Shown: positions 9,616 to 20,400 of the stretch, one piece after another | How positions within the stretch are numbered: position 1 is the stretch's first letter | Layout of the letters: each line of letters begins with the position of its first letter | Source: Trichosphaerium sp. ATCC 40318 | Lineage: Eukaryota > Discosea > Flabellinia > Trichosidae | DNA length: 64,000 nucleotides | Direction of reading: 5' to 3' | Assembly (NCBI GenBank): GCA_038496445.1 | Contig: JALMLS010000484.1 | Coordinates: 1 to 64,000, forward strand | The notes under the pieces: model-generated | What the model saw: only the letters and a program-made list of their open reading frames with translations | What the model was told of the DNA's origin: nothing | Databases searched by the model: none | Position numbers and translations under genes: made by a program

Positions 9616-11121
9616 ATGGCTGAGCATACTGACGAACAAGCGTTAACGGCGCTACTTACAGACAACTGTACAAATGTATGCCTATACCTTGAAACTACGC
9701 TAACACAGTACAGTATCACCCTCAGAATTGGCGTTCGATCTCTAATCATTGTTCTATGACATTGCTCTCCTTAAAGGAGCTTGGCGCGCCGCAAAAAGTA
9801 CGCTCAACGTACCTTTCATGCAGCTGACGCTGCTGTAGACGATTCAAGCATTTTATGATAATTATGCGTCACATAGAACACCTTGGCGACAGGACGGGCC
9901 CTACTCTACCACAGATGTAACTGACGCGAACTGGATAAGTTTCTTAGGACAAAGGTTAGTTATCGTTGGCGACAAATACTCGATTACTAACGACAAGATG
10001 CATAGAGCCCTAGTGCGCCAGTACAATAAATACTGGCTATCCAAACTAGACAAAGAAAGTCTTCAAAACGTCATACAGTACGTGTGCACGTGACACGTGC
10101 CAAATATACGCACAATCACTAATGTAACATAGGTTCGCGCTTCCTGTGTTAGCAGTTGGGCAGTCCAAGGGTCTATTCCATCCTCTCATACGGCTGTCAT
10201 TTGCAATATTGAGGCCTAACAATTTGGAAGAAATAGCTACGGCGCTTGCATACTTTTGCATTCGCTACGAAGCACCCTATCAAGGCGCTGGCCCAACAGA
10301 CGGCAGCAGGTTTAGCCAGCAATCACAGAACTTCAAAGCCGCTGAGGTACTTGTTCAGCCTGTTTAAGCCAGTTTAGAGTCTACAAAGCACCTTCCCTCC
10401 TCTAAATGATTTGTGGTAGGTTTGGCAGTCACTCGCTAATTCTGATGCAATTGCTGCTGTACCACATAGCCGAAGCACTTTCAGCGCATTGACACAGCTT
10501 TCATGCAACCCTGTAGTTATCAACCATCTTCGACAGCATTGGCATGTTAACCCTCAAAACGTGAGAGAGGCATTCAAAGCCATAAGTGTACTGGCCATTA
10601 AGCTATATTTGATCGGTACAACTAAATCACAGAACAGATTTTGTTTTATTAATAATCACTTGATAGAACCTGCACTTACGACGTTGCACGGTGTAACAGG
10701 GTCACAAGCGTTGGCTTCATTTTTCCCTTATTTGACCGACACACAACGTCTTGATAGTCTTTGGTACTTATGGCTCTGGTACGCACAAGACAACACGTTA
10801 TAATATGAGCGCTTATGCCATGAAAGGTTGAGCGTATTATTCATAGAAAAGGGCATGCCAAAACAAATATTTAATGTCTATCCACAAAAAACTGTAACCA
10901 CGCGGGACTGGGACAATATCAAGATGGCTGCCGTGCAGTCACCTCACGTACATGTTATTAAGATGGTGTATACTTGTAATATCCTATTTGAGGTACGCAC
11001 CATGCGGAGTTGTGTTGTAGAAACTGAAACGCTTACAACCTTCTTTCAAATACAGGAAAATCCACACCCTGCATTTTACGATGCCAGCAAGTTAGTTGTT
11101 GATCAACGTGCTCCTTGGTAA
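9616..11121 (+). CDS. Questin oxidase-like protein
   Basis: The protein matches the layout of the questin-oxidase-like family (DUF4243), named after a fungal Baeyer-Villiger-type enzyme of anthraquinone metabolism. Visible signatures are SNHCSMTLLSLKELGAPQK near the N-terminus, TIQAFYDNYASHRTPW, the conserved GLFHPLIRLSFAI with its histidine, EEIATALAYF, and LTTLHGVTGSQALASFFPYL toward the C-terminus. It ends in VVDQRAPW. About seven short introns are required. Members occur in many eukaryotes without a secondary-metabolite cluster, and none is seen here, so the substrate is unknown. The gene meets the next one tail to tail with only 41 bp between stops. Confidence 0.75.
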
Positions 11122-11162
11122 ACCTCGCTTGTTAGGCGAATGTTTGTAAACCGAGGTGCAAT

Positions 11163-12855
11163 TTATTGTAATGTTACATTAGTCCCTTCCATCAGTTCTT
11201 TGTTTTTGTTGGGTGTTGTCGCCTCTGCTGCACTTGAAGCTTCAATCTTGTCAAGCAACGGCATCACACCACGTGTTGTTTGTAAGGCTAGCCATGGACA
11301 ATAGTGTGCAATTGTAGCAACTAGACTAGGGAGGGAACCATCCCACCAATATGGTATAGGAACGAGTTGGATGCCTAGATCATACAAGTTTTCATCAGAA
11401 AAACAAATTCATCCAAACGGACTGAAGCCCTTACCGGCGTCTTTGCAATACTGTAACTTGTCTCTATCGTGGCGTTGCCGAGTAGCAATAGACGGTGCTA
11501 AAATGAGATTGTAAATAATAAAAAATAAACACATTTTTTGCAACAAGTTTTGTTTTTTTTTTTTTTTTATAAAAAAGGTGGGTTGCAACAAGTTTTGTAA
11601 GTATTGTTGGGCTTGGACTTACTTCCTGGATACACGTCATAGAAATGCTGTTCTCCTACATAAATCATAAACAGAAATAACGTCATTAAATTCATGGACA
11701 CAGCAAGTGTTGGTGTGGATTGATAAGCCAAAGTATACCTTGATATTCGAATGCAATCTCGAGTGCCGGTACGTAAATATCAAGTGTCAACAGCCGGGAA
11801 CCCAAGCCGCTGTATGCCATACAATGTTCCTCTACTATGTCTAATAGTGGGAACGTAGCCCGTATTGCATGCAATAATTGTCTAGGACGCGTGTTTAGTT
11901 GGTGTCTCGCACGTGTTTGCAAAAAATAAAATTAATTTAGTCCAGCAAGCTTGGCATACAGCTGTCTTGTTCGCTTCGAGAAGCTACGTGTGAATCGGCG
12001 CCAGTTCCAGTTAAAGTGTGGATGTATGGTGCGCAAGGCCTGTGGGAAGTGTAGGATCATGCCCTTTCCGTCTACGAACTGTTGCTGTGACACACGATAC
12101 CTAAGAACACACGACGCGAACGGGTAAGTGCTAAGGAAGCAAAAAGAAGTGTTGTACCAGCTGTGTGCATCATGGTCAGTGCCAAAGGTTTTGCTGACCT
12201 TCTTTAAGAATTTAAGAGCGTTAGAAGGCATACACCAATGCCCACGAGGCACGGCACGTCGCCCTGTAGGTCCAGTACGTGCATGAACCGGGTACACTGC
12301 GGCTATAGCTTGTTTGAATCTGTTATGCAATCAATACTGGATGGAAACTCCAAAGCGTACTGCTTAAGCATGCTCTCGCCGCCATAAGATATGATACGTT
12401 GTTGAGAGACGGCATACCAGTCATCCACCACCTTTACCGATAGCGCACGTGCGTTGCGCTCAAACCAAGATTTTTGCACTTGAATTTGGTGCCAATAACC
12501 TGCCGGCGCTCTCTGGAAGCTATGAGCTTCCCACGTGCGCAAAGGATAAATCCATTGCAAAGCCTTCTATTTTAAGCATGCCACCGTTTTTCAAGCGCAA
12601 TGTACCTTGTGTAACGAATTGTTGTGCCTTTTTGTCAAACAGTCAGTTAAACGAGACCTACAAGGCCTTGTGCGTTTACCTCTTCAATAATGCGCCCTCT
12701 CCGCACCTCACAATAGCCCTGGTGGTGATTTGGTACCAATCATCCAAGTGCGTTACTTGTAACTTTTGGGCGAGGCGCTCAAACCGTAATCTTCTGTCAG
12801 TACCATCTATCCATGAGGGAGGATAGTGTGTAATTGTGGCAGGCAGTTTACGCAT
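11163..12855 (-). CDS. WY-repeat protein with C-terminal RAP/restriction-nuclease-like domain
   Basis: About 330 residues after joining short exons. Three repeats of about 70 residues each carry a G-x-W, a WYxVSQQQ-like motif (DDWYQITTRAI, DDWYAVSQQRI, SWYRVSQQQF), a GG-x2-ML-like motif and an A-x5-YP end. The last 120 residues form LDIYVPALEIAFEYQGEQHF, then RHDRDKLQYCKDAGIQLVPI and PYWWDG. That spacing (D-x10-E-x-Q, then a basic helix, then a beta strand with IPYWW) fits a PD-(D/E)XK fold of the RAP or Vsr type. RAP domains act in organelle RNA processing. One exon of 22 nt is needed to restore repeat 1. The gene is divergent from the PPR gene with 165 bp between starts. The fold is inference; the repeats are directly visible. 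Confidence 0.65.
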
Positions 12856-13020
12856 ATTTGTCCCCTGTACATAAGAGAGCGATAAACGCTTAATGATTGC
12901 GGACGAGCGCTGCAGTACAGCTTATAGTCCCTCTAAGTCGCATCATACTTAACACTTTCTGAAGTCATTGTTCTGTATTGTAGTTAGAGCTCTTTCATAC
13001 GTAAACGCTTATTATACATA

Positions 13021-15003
13021 ATGCTACGCTTTGGATCAAGATTTTCTTCGTACGCAGTTCGCACACGCAAGCAGGTACGTACGCATGTACTGGAAAAAGG
13101 AAGGAACCAGCCATGTCTTTTTGTTTTTGCGCTACACATCCCAGCAATAAGCTCACACTTCCTAGATTAGCGTCATCGCATCATCTACATACTGCACAGA
13201 AACAGAAAGGTATGACATTTTGTCAAATTGAACCAAAACTAACATAAGTACTGTAGACGTTCGCCAGAGGTATATTTGAGCAGGAAGCGACGTACGTCAC
13301 AGGCTGAGAATATACTAAAAAATGTGGTCTAACAGTGACTGCACAGAAAACGCAAAGCGCTATTACTTAGCGTCAAAGGGCGATGCAGAAAAGCGTAGAA
13401 TTGCATTTTGCAGATTTATTCCAAAAACTTTTGACGCTGAATTCGCGGCAACAGAGTTCGAATCGCTAAAGGAGGACTTCCCTGTACTGGACAAATACGT
13501 GTATGACGCCATGGTCCGCTCTTCAGGAAACGCAGAGGATGCACAGAATTACTTTAGTGAAATGCTGGCAGAAGGCATGCAACCAGATGTTCGCGTACGT
13601 TCTTTTTTCACCTGGCCCACAAAATAATAATTAATTGTCGATTTTGACACGTTCGTCATTAATTTGGTTTTTTTTTTTCTCCAAATCTTTGTTGTATTCC
13701 AACGCGTTTATATAGCTCTATCACCGCACAGTGTTTTTTTTTTTAATTTTTTCTCGATGATTAGTGCTACAACTCGTTGATCAGTGCATACATGAGGTCA
13801 GACAACGAAGCCAAAGCGTATGAAGTGATGGACAGCATTACAGAGGCAGGCTTAAAGCCAGACTCGCACACATACTTGGCGTTCATCACAGTGTATCGCC
13901 ACAAAGGCACCATTGAGAAGGCGCGCGAAGCGTACGACAAACTATTGGCCGCTGGATTGACCCCTGACTCATCTGTCTACGGCCAAATGTTCAACCTGTA
14001 CGCAAACGACATTGGAGAGGTTGTGCACATATACAATCACTGTTGCGAGAGCAATGTTGATTTGCGAGTGAATACACGAAACGATTTGATAAAAGTGTTC
14101 TTGCGCTGTTCCTATATCAGACAAGCGTATGAACAATTGGACATTATGAAAGCCAGTCCAGACATCAGCGGAAGACCTAACGCCTGGACATACAAAATCT
14201 TCATTCGCCACTTCCTCCACGGTCCAAGAAAACAGCTAACCAATGTTTACGCATTGTACAAGGACATGGATGAACAAGCACTTCAACTCGACAGCCAATT
14301 GTTGACATACAAACTCCAAGCTCACGTTCTAGCGCGTGATCTCCCATCCGCCACGACAACAGTATCCGAAATGGAGCTAAAGGGCATCAAGAAGACACCT
14401 CCTATACGCACTTCTTTGATCAAGCTGTTCTGCGACGAAGGTGACGTGGAAAAGGCGCTTCACGAGTTCCAATCGATCAAGTCCCAAGGACTCCAGCCAT
14501 ACTCGTCAGCATATAACCCACTTATCCGGTACTACCTCGACGATAACGACAGTGAAAGAGCGCTTGCTTTGTACGAGGAGATGAAGTCAGCTGGCCATGA
14601 ACTCAAATTGCCAAAAGTATTTCCAACAGGCACCACATACAATATACTTCTCAAATACTACGCCGAAGCTGAAAGCACAGGCGAAGAAGTAGCAAGATTA
14701 CTCAACGACATGGAAGCACTCAACATTCCATGGGACACCCGCATTTTCAACAACCTCTTGTTGTTGCACACCAACACCAAAGACGCACAAAAGATTGCTG
14801 TGATAGCACAAAGAATGATTGGTGAAGACATCTTTCTGAATGGTGCCTCGTACAAGCTCTCCAGAAAAGCAGCTGAAGTATTTGAAGTGGAAACAGAGGA
14901 CACAGGCGTTACAGAGCCACCAAAGAACGACTCTACAAAACTTAGCGAGGACCAACGCCACGTTGCACAGGCCTGTCTTAAATCTCTTAGTGCACTCGGT
15001 TGA
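13021..15003 (+). CDS. Mitochondrial pentatricopeptide repeat (PPR) protein
   Basis: RNA-binding organelle protein. The N-terminus MLRFGSRFSSYAVRTRKQ is basic, amphipathic and without acids, as in a mitochondrial presequence. Tandem 35-residue PPR units are clear: YNSLISAYMRSDNEAKAYEV, then AGLKPDSHTYLAFITVYRHK, AREAYDKLLAAGLTPDSSVY, YNPLIRYYLDDNDSERALAL and TTYNILLKYYAEAESTG. Three short introns precede a longer one at 13595-13764, and the rest (13765-15003) is a single exon. Donors GTACGT at 13075 and 13595 are typical for the window. PPR tracts bind organelle transcripts to stabilise or process them; the target RNA cannot be read from this sequence. A long antisense frame over the same exon is a shadow. 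Confidence 0.9.
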
Positions 15004-15324
15004 GCTTTAATCACTTACTTGTTCACGTTTTATTCTTTTACACGTTTTCATGATCAACCTTTGGTTAATGACATGCGCGCTGTGCTGTTGTGATATAAAC
15101 GCGATTCTTTCCTTTTTCAAACAACAAACTATTTTCAATCACAAACGTAAAAAATGCGGCGTTCAACGTGTGCATAATATAATTGTTTCTCTTTGACTGG
15201 GAACCAAAGTGGCGGGATACCATGGTATATTTTTTGAAAGCACAACATTTTTTTAAGCGGTTTTTACCTTGATGATTTGGTCTTTAAGAATCTCTACGAA
15301 ACGTTACGCTGACACCCAGCCGCA
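15004..15324. other. Intergenic gap between PPR and ZNRF-like genes
   Basis: Contains the PPR 3' end and the promoter of the RING gene. An E2F-like TGGCGGGA lies at 15210-15217. No other feature is seen. Confidence 0.4.
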
Positions 15325-16676
15325 ATGGACAACACCGCTGCCTACCAGGAGCTGGCACTCAGGTAGATTTACACTTCTTGGAAATATTCTCACGCTACAC
15401 AGCGCTTTAGATTACTTCTCACGCGCGGCACCGACGCGTACTTTCCCCACGCGGTCATTTCAAGGTACCGTAAAACCGTTCTTCTCCCTGTAAACGAAAA
15501 TAGGCCAGGTCATCGATAAATACTGCCAATTCACCGGGAAGGATACTATTAATTGGCGTCAAACAAAATACCAGCGTTTGGGTACGTAACTGATAAATTC
15601 ATCGCTGTTACGCCTTTTTCTGTAGTGGATTGGGCTGACAAACCGGTAGCTGATTGTTTAAAAAACCTGGAGACACAAGGCAAAATTGTTATAGAAGCGA
15701 ACCGTGTGGTACTGCCCAAAACCAGTACAAGTGCGCCTGTACAACAGATGAACCGAATACAACTACCTACAACACCAATGGCTATGCGCAGACTCTCCAT
15801 GGCGAATTATGGAAGTGACAGTGACAGTGACAGTGACATAAGTGCAGACGAGCATGCTGCAACACGGCTAGACTGGCCAAGCGTTAACAATAGGTACAAC
15901 GGCAGATTCATCTGAACCGAAACTTATCTAACCGCTACGCTACAGCCTCCCAATTCCAACAAAAACAATTGCACAAACACAACAAACACAACTAGCAGAA
16001 AATATGCAGACATGCCCTGTCTGCTTTGTAGCTGTCAACAAAAACGCCATAAATTCACATCTTGATGAGTGTCTCAACTTGGCCTTCTTGAAGACTGCCA
16101 ATTTGGAGGAACCCGCTCAGAGGCTACCAAAAACACCTAAAAAGTCCAAAAAATCTCCCAAAAAAAGCCCAAAGACTCAGTCAGCGAAAAAGGTGTACGT
16201 TTATTAACAGAATCTTGCAAATCCACTATTTCACTGCTGACCACAGTAGTAGCCGAAAGCGAAGAAGATCGTCACGCTCATCTGCTGGGCCTTCTCCAAA
16301 GAGAGTGAAGCTTCCCAATCTTCAGGACTCAACTGGAGAGTTTAATGGTACGACTTCTTTTTTCGGATTTTTCCAAAAGCCTTTGACAACTCTCCCACCC
16401 GTTAACAAGCATTCTTAGAAATAATCTATAAAACATGTAGCGGTGGCGCTTCAGAGTGCACAATATGCTTTGACGAGTTTGAGGCTGGTCAAACATTGGC
16501 ACTTCTCCCATGCTTGTGTAAATTTCATAAAGGTATGAGAAAAAAAAAGGAACCACTATGCCTAAACATGTAGCATGTCTGCATAAATAATCTCACGATG
16601 TTGACATTATTTAGATTGTATACAAGACTGGTTCACACGATGTAAGCAGTGCCCTTTGCATCGAACGGCAAGTTGA
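15325..16676 (+). CDS. ZNRF-like E3 ubiquitin ligase (UBZ-like zinc finger plus RING)
   Basis: All exons join in frame into one protein. The N-terminal 100 residues (MDNTAAYQELALRRFR onward, with DWADKPVADCLKNLETQGKI) look like a helical or winged-helix module not recognised further. An SD-repeat, coded by four AGTGAC units at 15814-15837, is followed by a UBZ-like finger CPVCFVAVNKNAINSHLDEC and a Lys/Ser/Pro-rich basic tract. The C-terminal RING is ECTICFDEF, LLPCLCKFHKDC and RCKQCPLH. The LPCLC and CPxH variant is characteristic of ZNRF1/2 ligases, which also pair a zinc finger with this RING. No N-myristoylation site is present, unlike animal ZNRF. E2 binding and substrates are unknown. 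Confidence 0.7.
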
Positions 16677-16823
16677 CAAAAAAAAACCAACAAGCCAAAA
16701 AACTGTAAAATAAAAAATTGTACTGTAGAATTGACAACCCACCTCTGATTTATAAAATGGCTCAAAGCTCTGCTCGCCCAAGTATATTATACTACTAATT
16801 GCAATGTGGGTTAAATTGTTTTA

Positions 16824-19149
16824 TTATTGTGTGTCAAGGATCATAGTCGCTGGCTTTTCAAGATATTGTTTCCACAATTCTGTAAAGTTAGCAATTGTAA
16901 CGCCATCGAGCACACGGTGATCGCATGCCCAAGAAATCCTATGCAAAAAGTAAGAAGGCTTTCACACAACATGAATCATAAAATAGATGTCCATACCTGA
17001 AAATGTGTTTAGGTACGAGTTCGTCCTTGTGATTATAACGTGGTAGCTTCTGGATGCGTCCAATCGCTATCGCACAAGTGTTAGTAGCGTTAAAAGGACA
17101 TTCAAAGAAGGTGTACCTCCAATGCAGACTTGTGGAGCGACAATTACAGGGCTTGTGTAAGTTCCACCGATAACGCCAATATTAGATAGAGAAAATGTAC
17201 CTCCTTTTTTGTAACAAACATTTAGTGTGGTAGCGTAATAAGGTAAAGGTACCTGATAAATCAGCAGCTGATAGCGCATTGTTGGCAGCAGCTTCTTGTA
17301 ATCGCATCATTTCCTTGGATATTTGAAAGACTGTCATGTTTTGCACGTTTTTGATGACAGGTACAACCAACCCTGTCGGAGAAGCTACCTGTGAGACAGT
17401 AAGTACAAATGCAACTAACATTAACAATTGATTGAGTTCCGTACAGCAAAGGATATATTGTGTGCAGCCTTGTATGTGACTTGTGTAAGATCGGCCGATA
17501 TTTGGCTGTTTAATAATGGGTATTCTTTTAGTGCGAGTGATGTAGCCTTGATGATGAATGGCATGTATGTCAATTTAGCGCCACGCTCTTTGACAACGTC
17601 CTTTAATTGCTAGAGGGCCACAATTGTTAGCCCAAAATAAAAAAAAGAAAAAGGAAATACGTGCTTTTCTTAATGCCATGAGCGCATCCACCTCAACTTC
17701 CTCATCATAGCCAAAGTGTGGAATGGATAGAGATTGTTGCATAGCTGGAGCCATCGCCTTTGCAAACCTATTCGAAACAAAAGAGTGAGTGTAATCTGAT
17801 GTGAGTGGGTACTGATGTCGATGCTAATATTATCGATAACTTACCCTCTAAGTGGTACAACAGTGTCCTCAGCAGCAGGCGGTGGTGGCGCGACAGCTGA
17901 TGGTGTGAGTGGTTTGGAAGCAGTTGGTTTAGGTGTGGATGCTTGTGTTGGTTGTTCGCCTGCAATGAAAGCAAGTACGTCTCCTTTGAGTACTCGCCCA
18001 TCTTTGCCTGTACCAACAATCTATTTGATCCTTTGTTAATATTGAAGTTAAGCCAAAGAAAGATTGGTGGCGTACTTCTGAGAGATTAATCTTGTTTTTG
18101 AAGGCCAATGCACGAACTGCTGGCGTGGCAGCCACCTGTCGCTGTCCAGTACTTGTGTTAATTGTAGACATCATATTGGGCGTATCAGGTGAGGATTCTG
18201 AGGTTGGCGTGGCAGTATTTGACTAACAAATTAATTAACCAAAATGTCAAATAACCACGACAAAAAAACACTTCCAAAAAAACATTACGCACAGTTTCGG
18301 CAGCTTCTTCTGCTGGTTGTGTTCCTTCGCCTTCTACTTCTATATCACACAATGGTGTGCCAACTCTAGCAATATTCCCTACGGCGAATGTCAAATTTTG
18401 AAATGAGGTGAGAGATTGAAACCAGGTTCAATGTAACAGGTTCCATTTACTCAAAAAATGGCGCGTGGTGGCGTTTTTGTGACAGCATGTGTAATAAAAT
18501 CAATTTAGCCGTGCCTTGCTCGTAGTGTATCTTTACTACCTTTCCGTTTTGCATGGATGTAATTTGTGCTGTCGCTTTGTCACTTTGTACGTCACACAAC
18601 GCATCATATTCCTGAATTGTGTCACCTACGCAAACGCTAGTGAGCAGAGGTAACGTGTGGCATTCGTACCCTCTTTTACAAACCACTTTAAGACTTCGAC
18701 TTCATCAATGCCTTCACCAATGTCTGCCAATTTTTGTTGTATAATGCCGCGATGCGTGGCGCTGAGGGTGAAGCTCCTGTTGAAAAACCGTGGTTTGTAC
18801 TTGATAGCGTTTGTGTGTGTAGAGGAATAGCCCTTGAAGTATGTTAACGCATGTGGTATGTAAATGGTGGTCTAAACAACTACGCGAAGCTAAAAAATAT
18901 TCCACCTCAACTGACATTGTTGCAAAATATTCCTTTTTATCGACTAATAACCGCACAGTGTATAATGAAGTCTACAAAGCGTATTTTACTTACTTTGATA
19001 GTTCTGCCGCCTATTGTTGACAAAGCGCGTACAGATGATCGTTGTGAGACTGGCGCGGAGGTACTGACTTTCCAGCCGTTTGTGGCCTTGTAGTGTTTAT
19101 TTGTTACTGTTCCTCTCGAAAATGCAAGTGAGACGCGTTGCGATAACAT
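16824..19149 (-). CDS. DBT: Branched-chain 2-oxoacid dehydrogenase E2 (lipoamide acyltransferase)
   Basis: Mitochondrial dihydrolipoyl transacylase core of the branched-chain ketoacid dehydrogenase complex. The start [18 protein letters not shown] is a mitochondrial presequence. The lipoyl domain follows ([20 protein letters not shown], then [12 protein letters not shown] with the lipoylated Lys), an Ala/Pro/Thr linker, the subunit-binding domain ([14 protein letters not shown]) and the catalytic domain ([31 protein letters not shown]). The active-site motif is DHRVLDG. It ends [13 protein letters not shown]. The lipoyl context ADIGEG-x-DEVEV and the single lipoyl domain favour DBT over PDH or OGDH E2. 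About ten introns. Only 76 bp separate its start from the divergent isochorismatase gene. Confidence 0.9.
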
Positions 19150-19225
19150 TCCGCCTAGTGTACGCTATGTGAAGAAATTCCGGTGTTTTCATGGTACTTT
19201 GTGTTAAATTTTTCTCCCACAAACA
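19150..19225. promoter_or_regulatory. Shared 76-bp divergent promoter
   Basis: The starts of the E2 gene (-) and the isochorismatase-like gene (+) face away from each other with only 76 bp between ATGs. Both 5' leaders and any core promoter must fit here. No TATA box is obvious. Confidence 0.6.
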
Positions 19226-20115
19226 TGGCCACACTTGCACGCTTAGGTCTTATACAGCCCCAATCAACGCTTTTTCTATGCTGTGATATCCAAGAGCGTT
19301 CGTTCACGCGTTTTGTAAGTTTTTGAACTAATAAACGTGTCACGCTAGGCTTCAAACCTCTCATACACGCAATGCCATCAGTAATTCGTGTGGCACAGAC
19401 GATGGTATGTTTTAGGTTCACAGGTTTGATTGCTAACGGGTGACAGATAAAAGTAGCCAATGTCTTTGGAATACCTCTCATTGTTAGCGAACAATACCCA
19501 AAAGCTTTCGGTGTTACAGGTGAGCGATAAGTCGAAACGTGAAAAGAAATGTTGAAACAACTCTTTTTTTTTTTTTCATTTTACTGATATTCAGCGTAGT
19601 TAGCGACCTAGACATTTCCAAGGCAGCACTACGCTATGAAAAAACTCAATTCTCCATGTTGACATCAGAACTGGACAATTATTTGGCGGCAATCCCCAAA
19701 CAACAACCAAGAGTCACTGATGTAGTGCTCTTTGGTATCGAGGCTCATGTTTGCATTCAACAAACTGCTCTCGATTTTCTCTCACGCGGCATTGCTGTAC
19801 ACGTGATTGCGGATGGTACGAATTCGGTTTGTGGTTTTTTCGAATTTGCTGACCACCACTCGAAGGCACGAGCAGCCAGCGTCAGTTCGATAGAGTAGTC
19901 GCCTTTGACGTACGTGCAGTAACACTAAAAGGGTTGTATTTGTAGCTAAAGTTGGTTAGAGACTCCGTGGTAGCGGATGTTTTGTTACAACCGCTGAATC
20001 TATTTTATTTTCACTAGCCAGAGACGCAAAGAGCGAACACTGGAAATCATTGATGCAGGTCATTAAGACGCTAAACGACGATAGACCAGATCCTTTGATT
20101 ACTTCCAAGATGTAA
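19226..20115 (+). CDS. Isochorismatase-like hydrolase (ISOC1/2 type)
   Basis: Cysteine hydrolase of the isochorismatase-like superfamily. All three catalytic residues are present: Asp in LFLCCDIQER, Lys in YEKTQFSM and Cys in FGIEAHVCIQQTALD. Other family marks are GIPLIVSEQYPKAFG, SDLDISKA and, after a corrected splice, TSSQRQFDRVVAFD and RLRGSGCFVTTAESILFSL. The C-terminus SLMQVIKTLNDDRPDPLI also fits eukaryotic isochorismatase-domain proteins. Five introns. Substrate unknown; the family includes metabolite-repair and nicotinamidase-like enzymes. The acceptor at GGTTAG before AGACTCC is needed to keep frame. Confidence 0.88.
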
Positions 20116-20400
20116 AACCAAGTAAACGCGCTACATTTCGACAGTATTGTGTCTACCATTAGATTGACTGCCAGGTACACTGCGCTTTCCCAAAAAATTG
20201 CCCATAGTTTGTGTGGTACAGTAGTCATTTAAACAGTTTGCGCTTTGCTTTTTATTCCTGAGATGCGTGGTTTGAGTAGTACGCGCTATAAAGCAAATCT
20301 TTTACAACCACGTGACTTTTCTCTTTTTTTTTGAAAATAGTCTCTGAGAGCATGCCCTTTGACGAAAATTGAACGCCTTTCTACCTTTAAGTACATTGTC

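Noticed and set aside
13969-14220. Antisense frames over the PPR exon, also at 14658-15014
   Set aside because: Shadows of a strongly coding plus-strand frame with clear PPR units.
15553-15915. Separate gene ending at the TGA at 15915, followed by a second gene starting at 16004
   Set aside because: An intron from GTACAACGG to CTACAG joins them in frame (VNNS then LPIPTKTIA), so one gene is the simpler reading.
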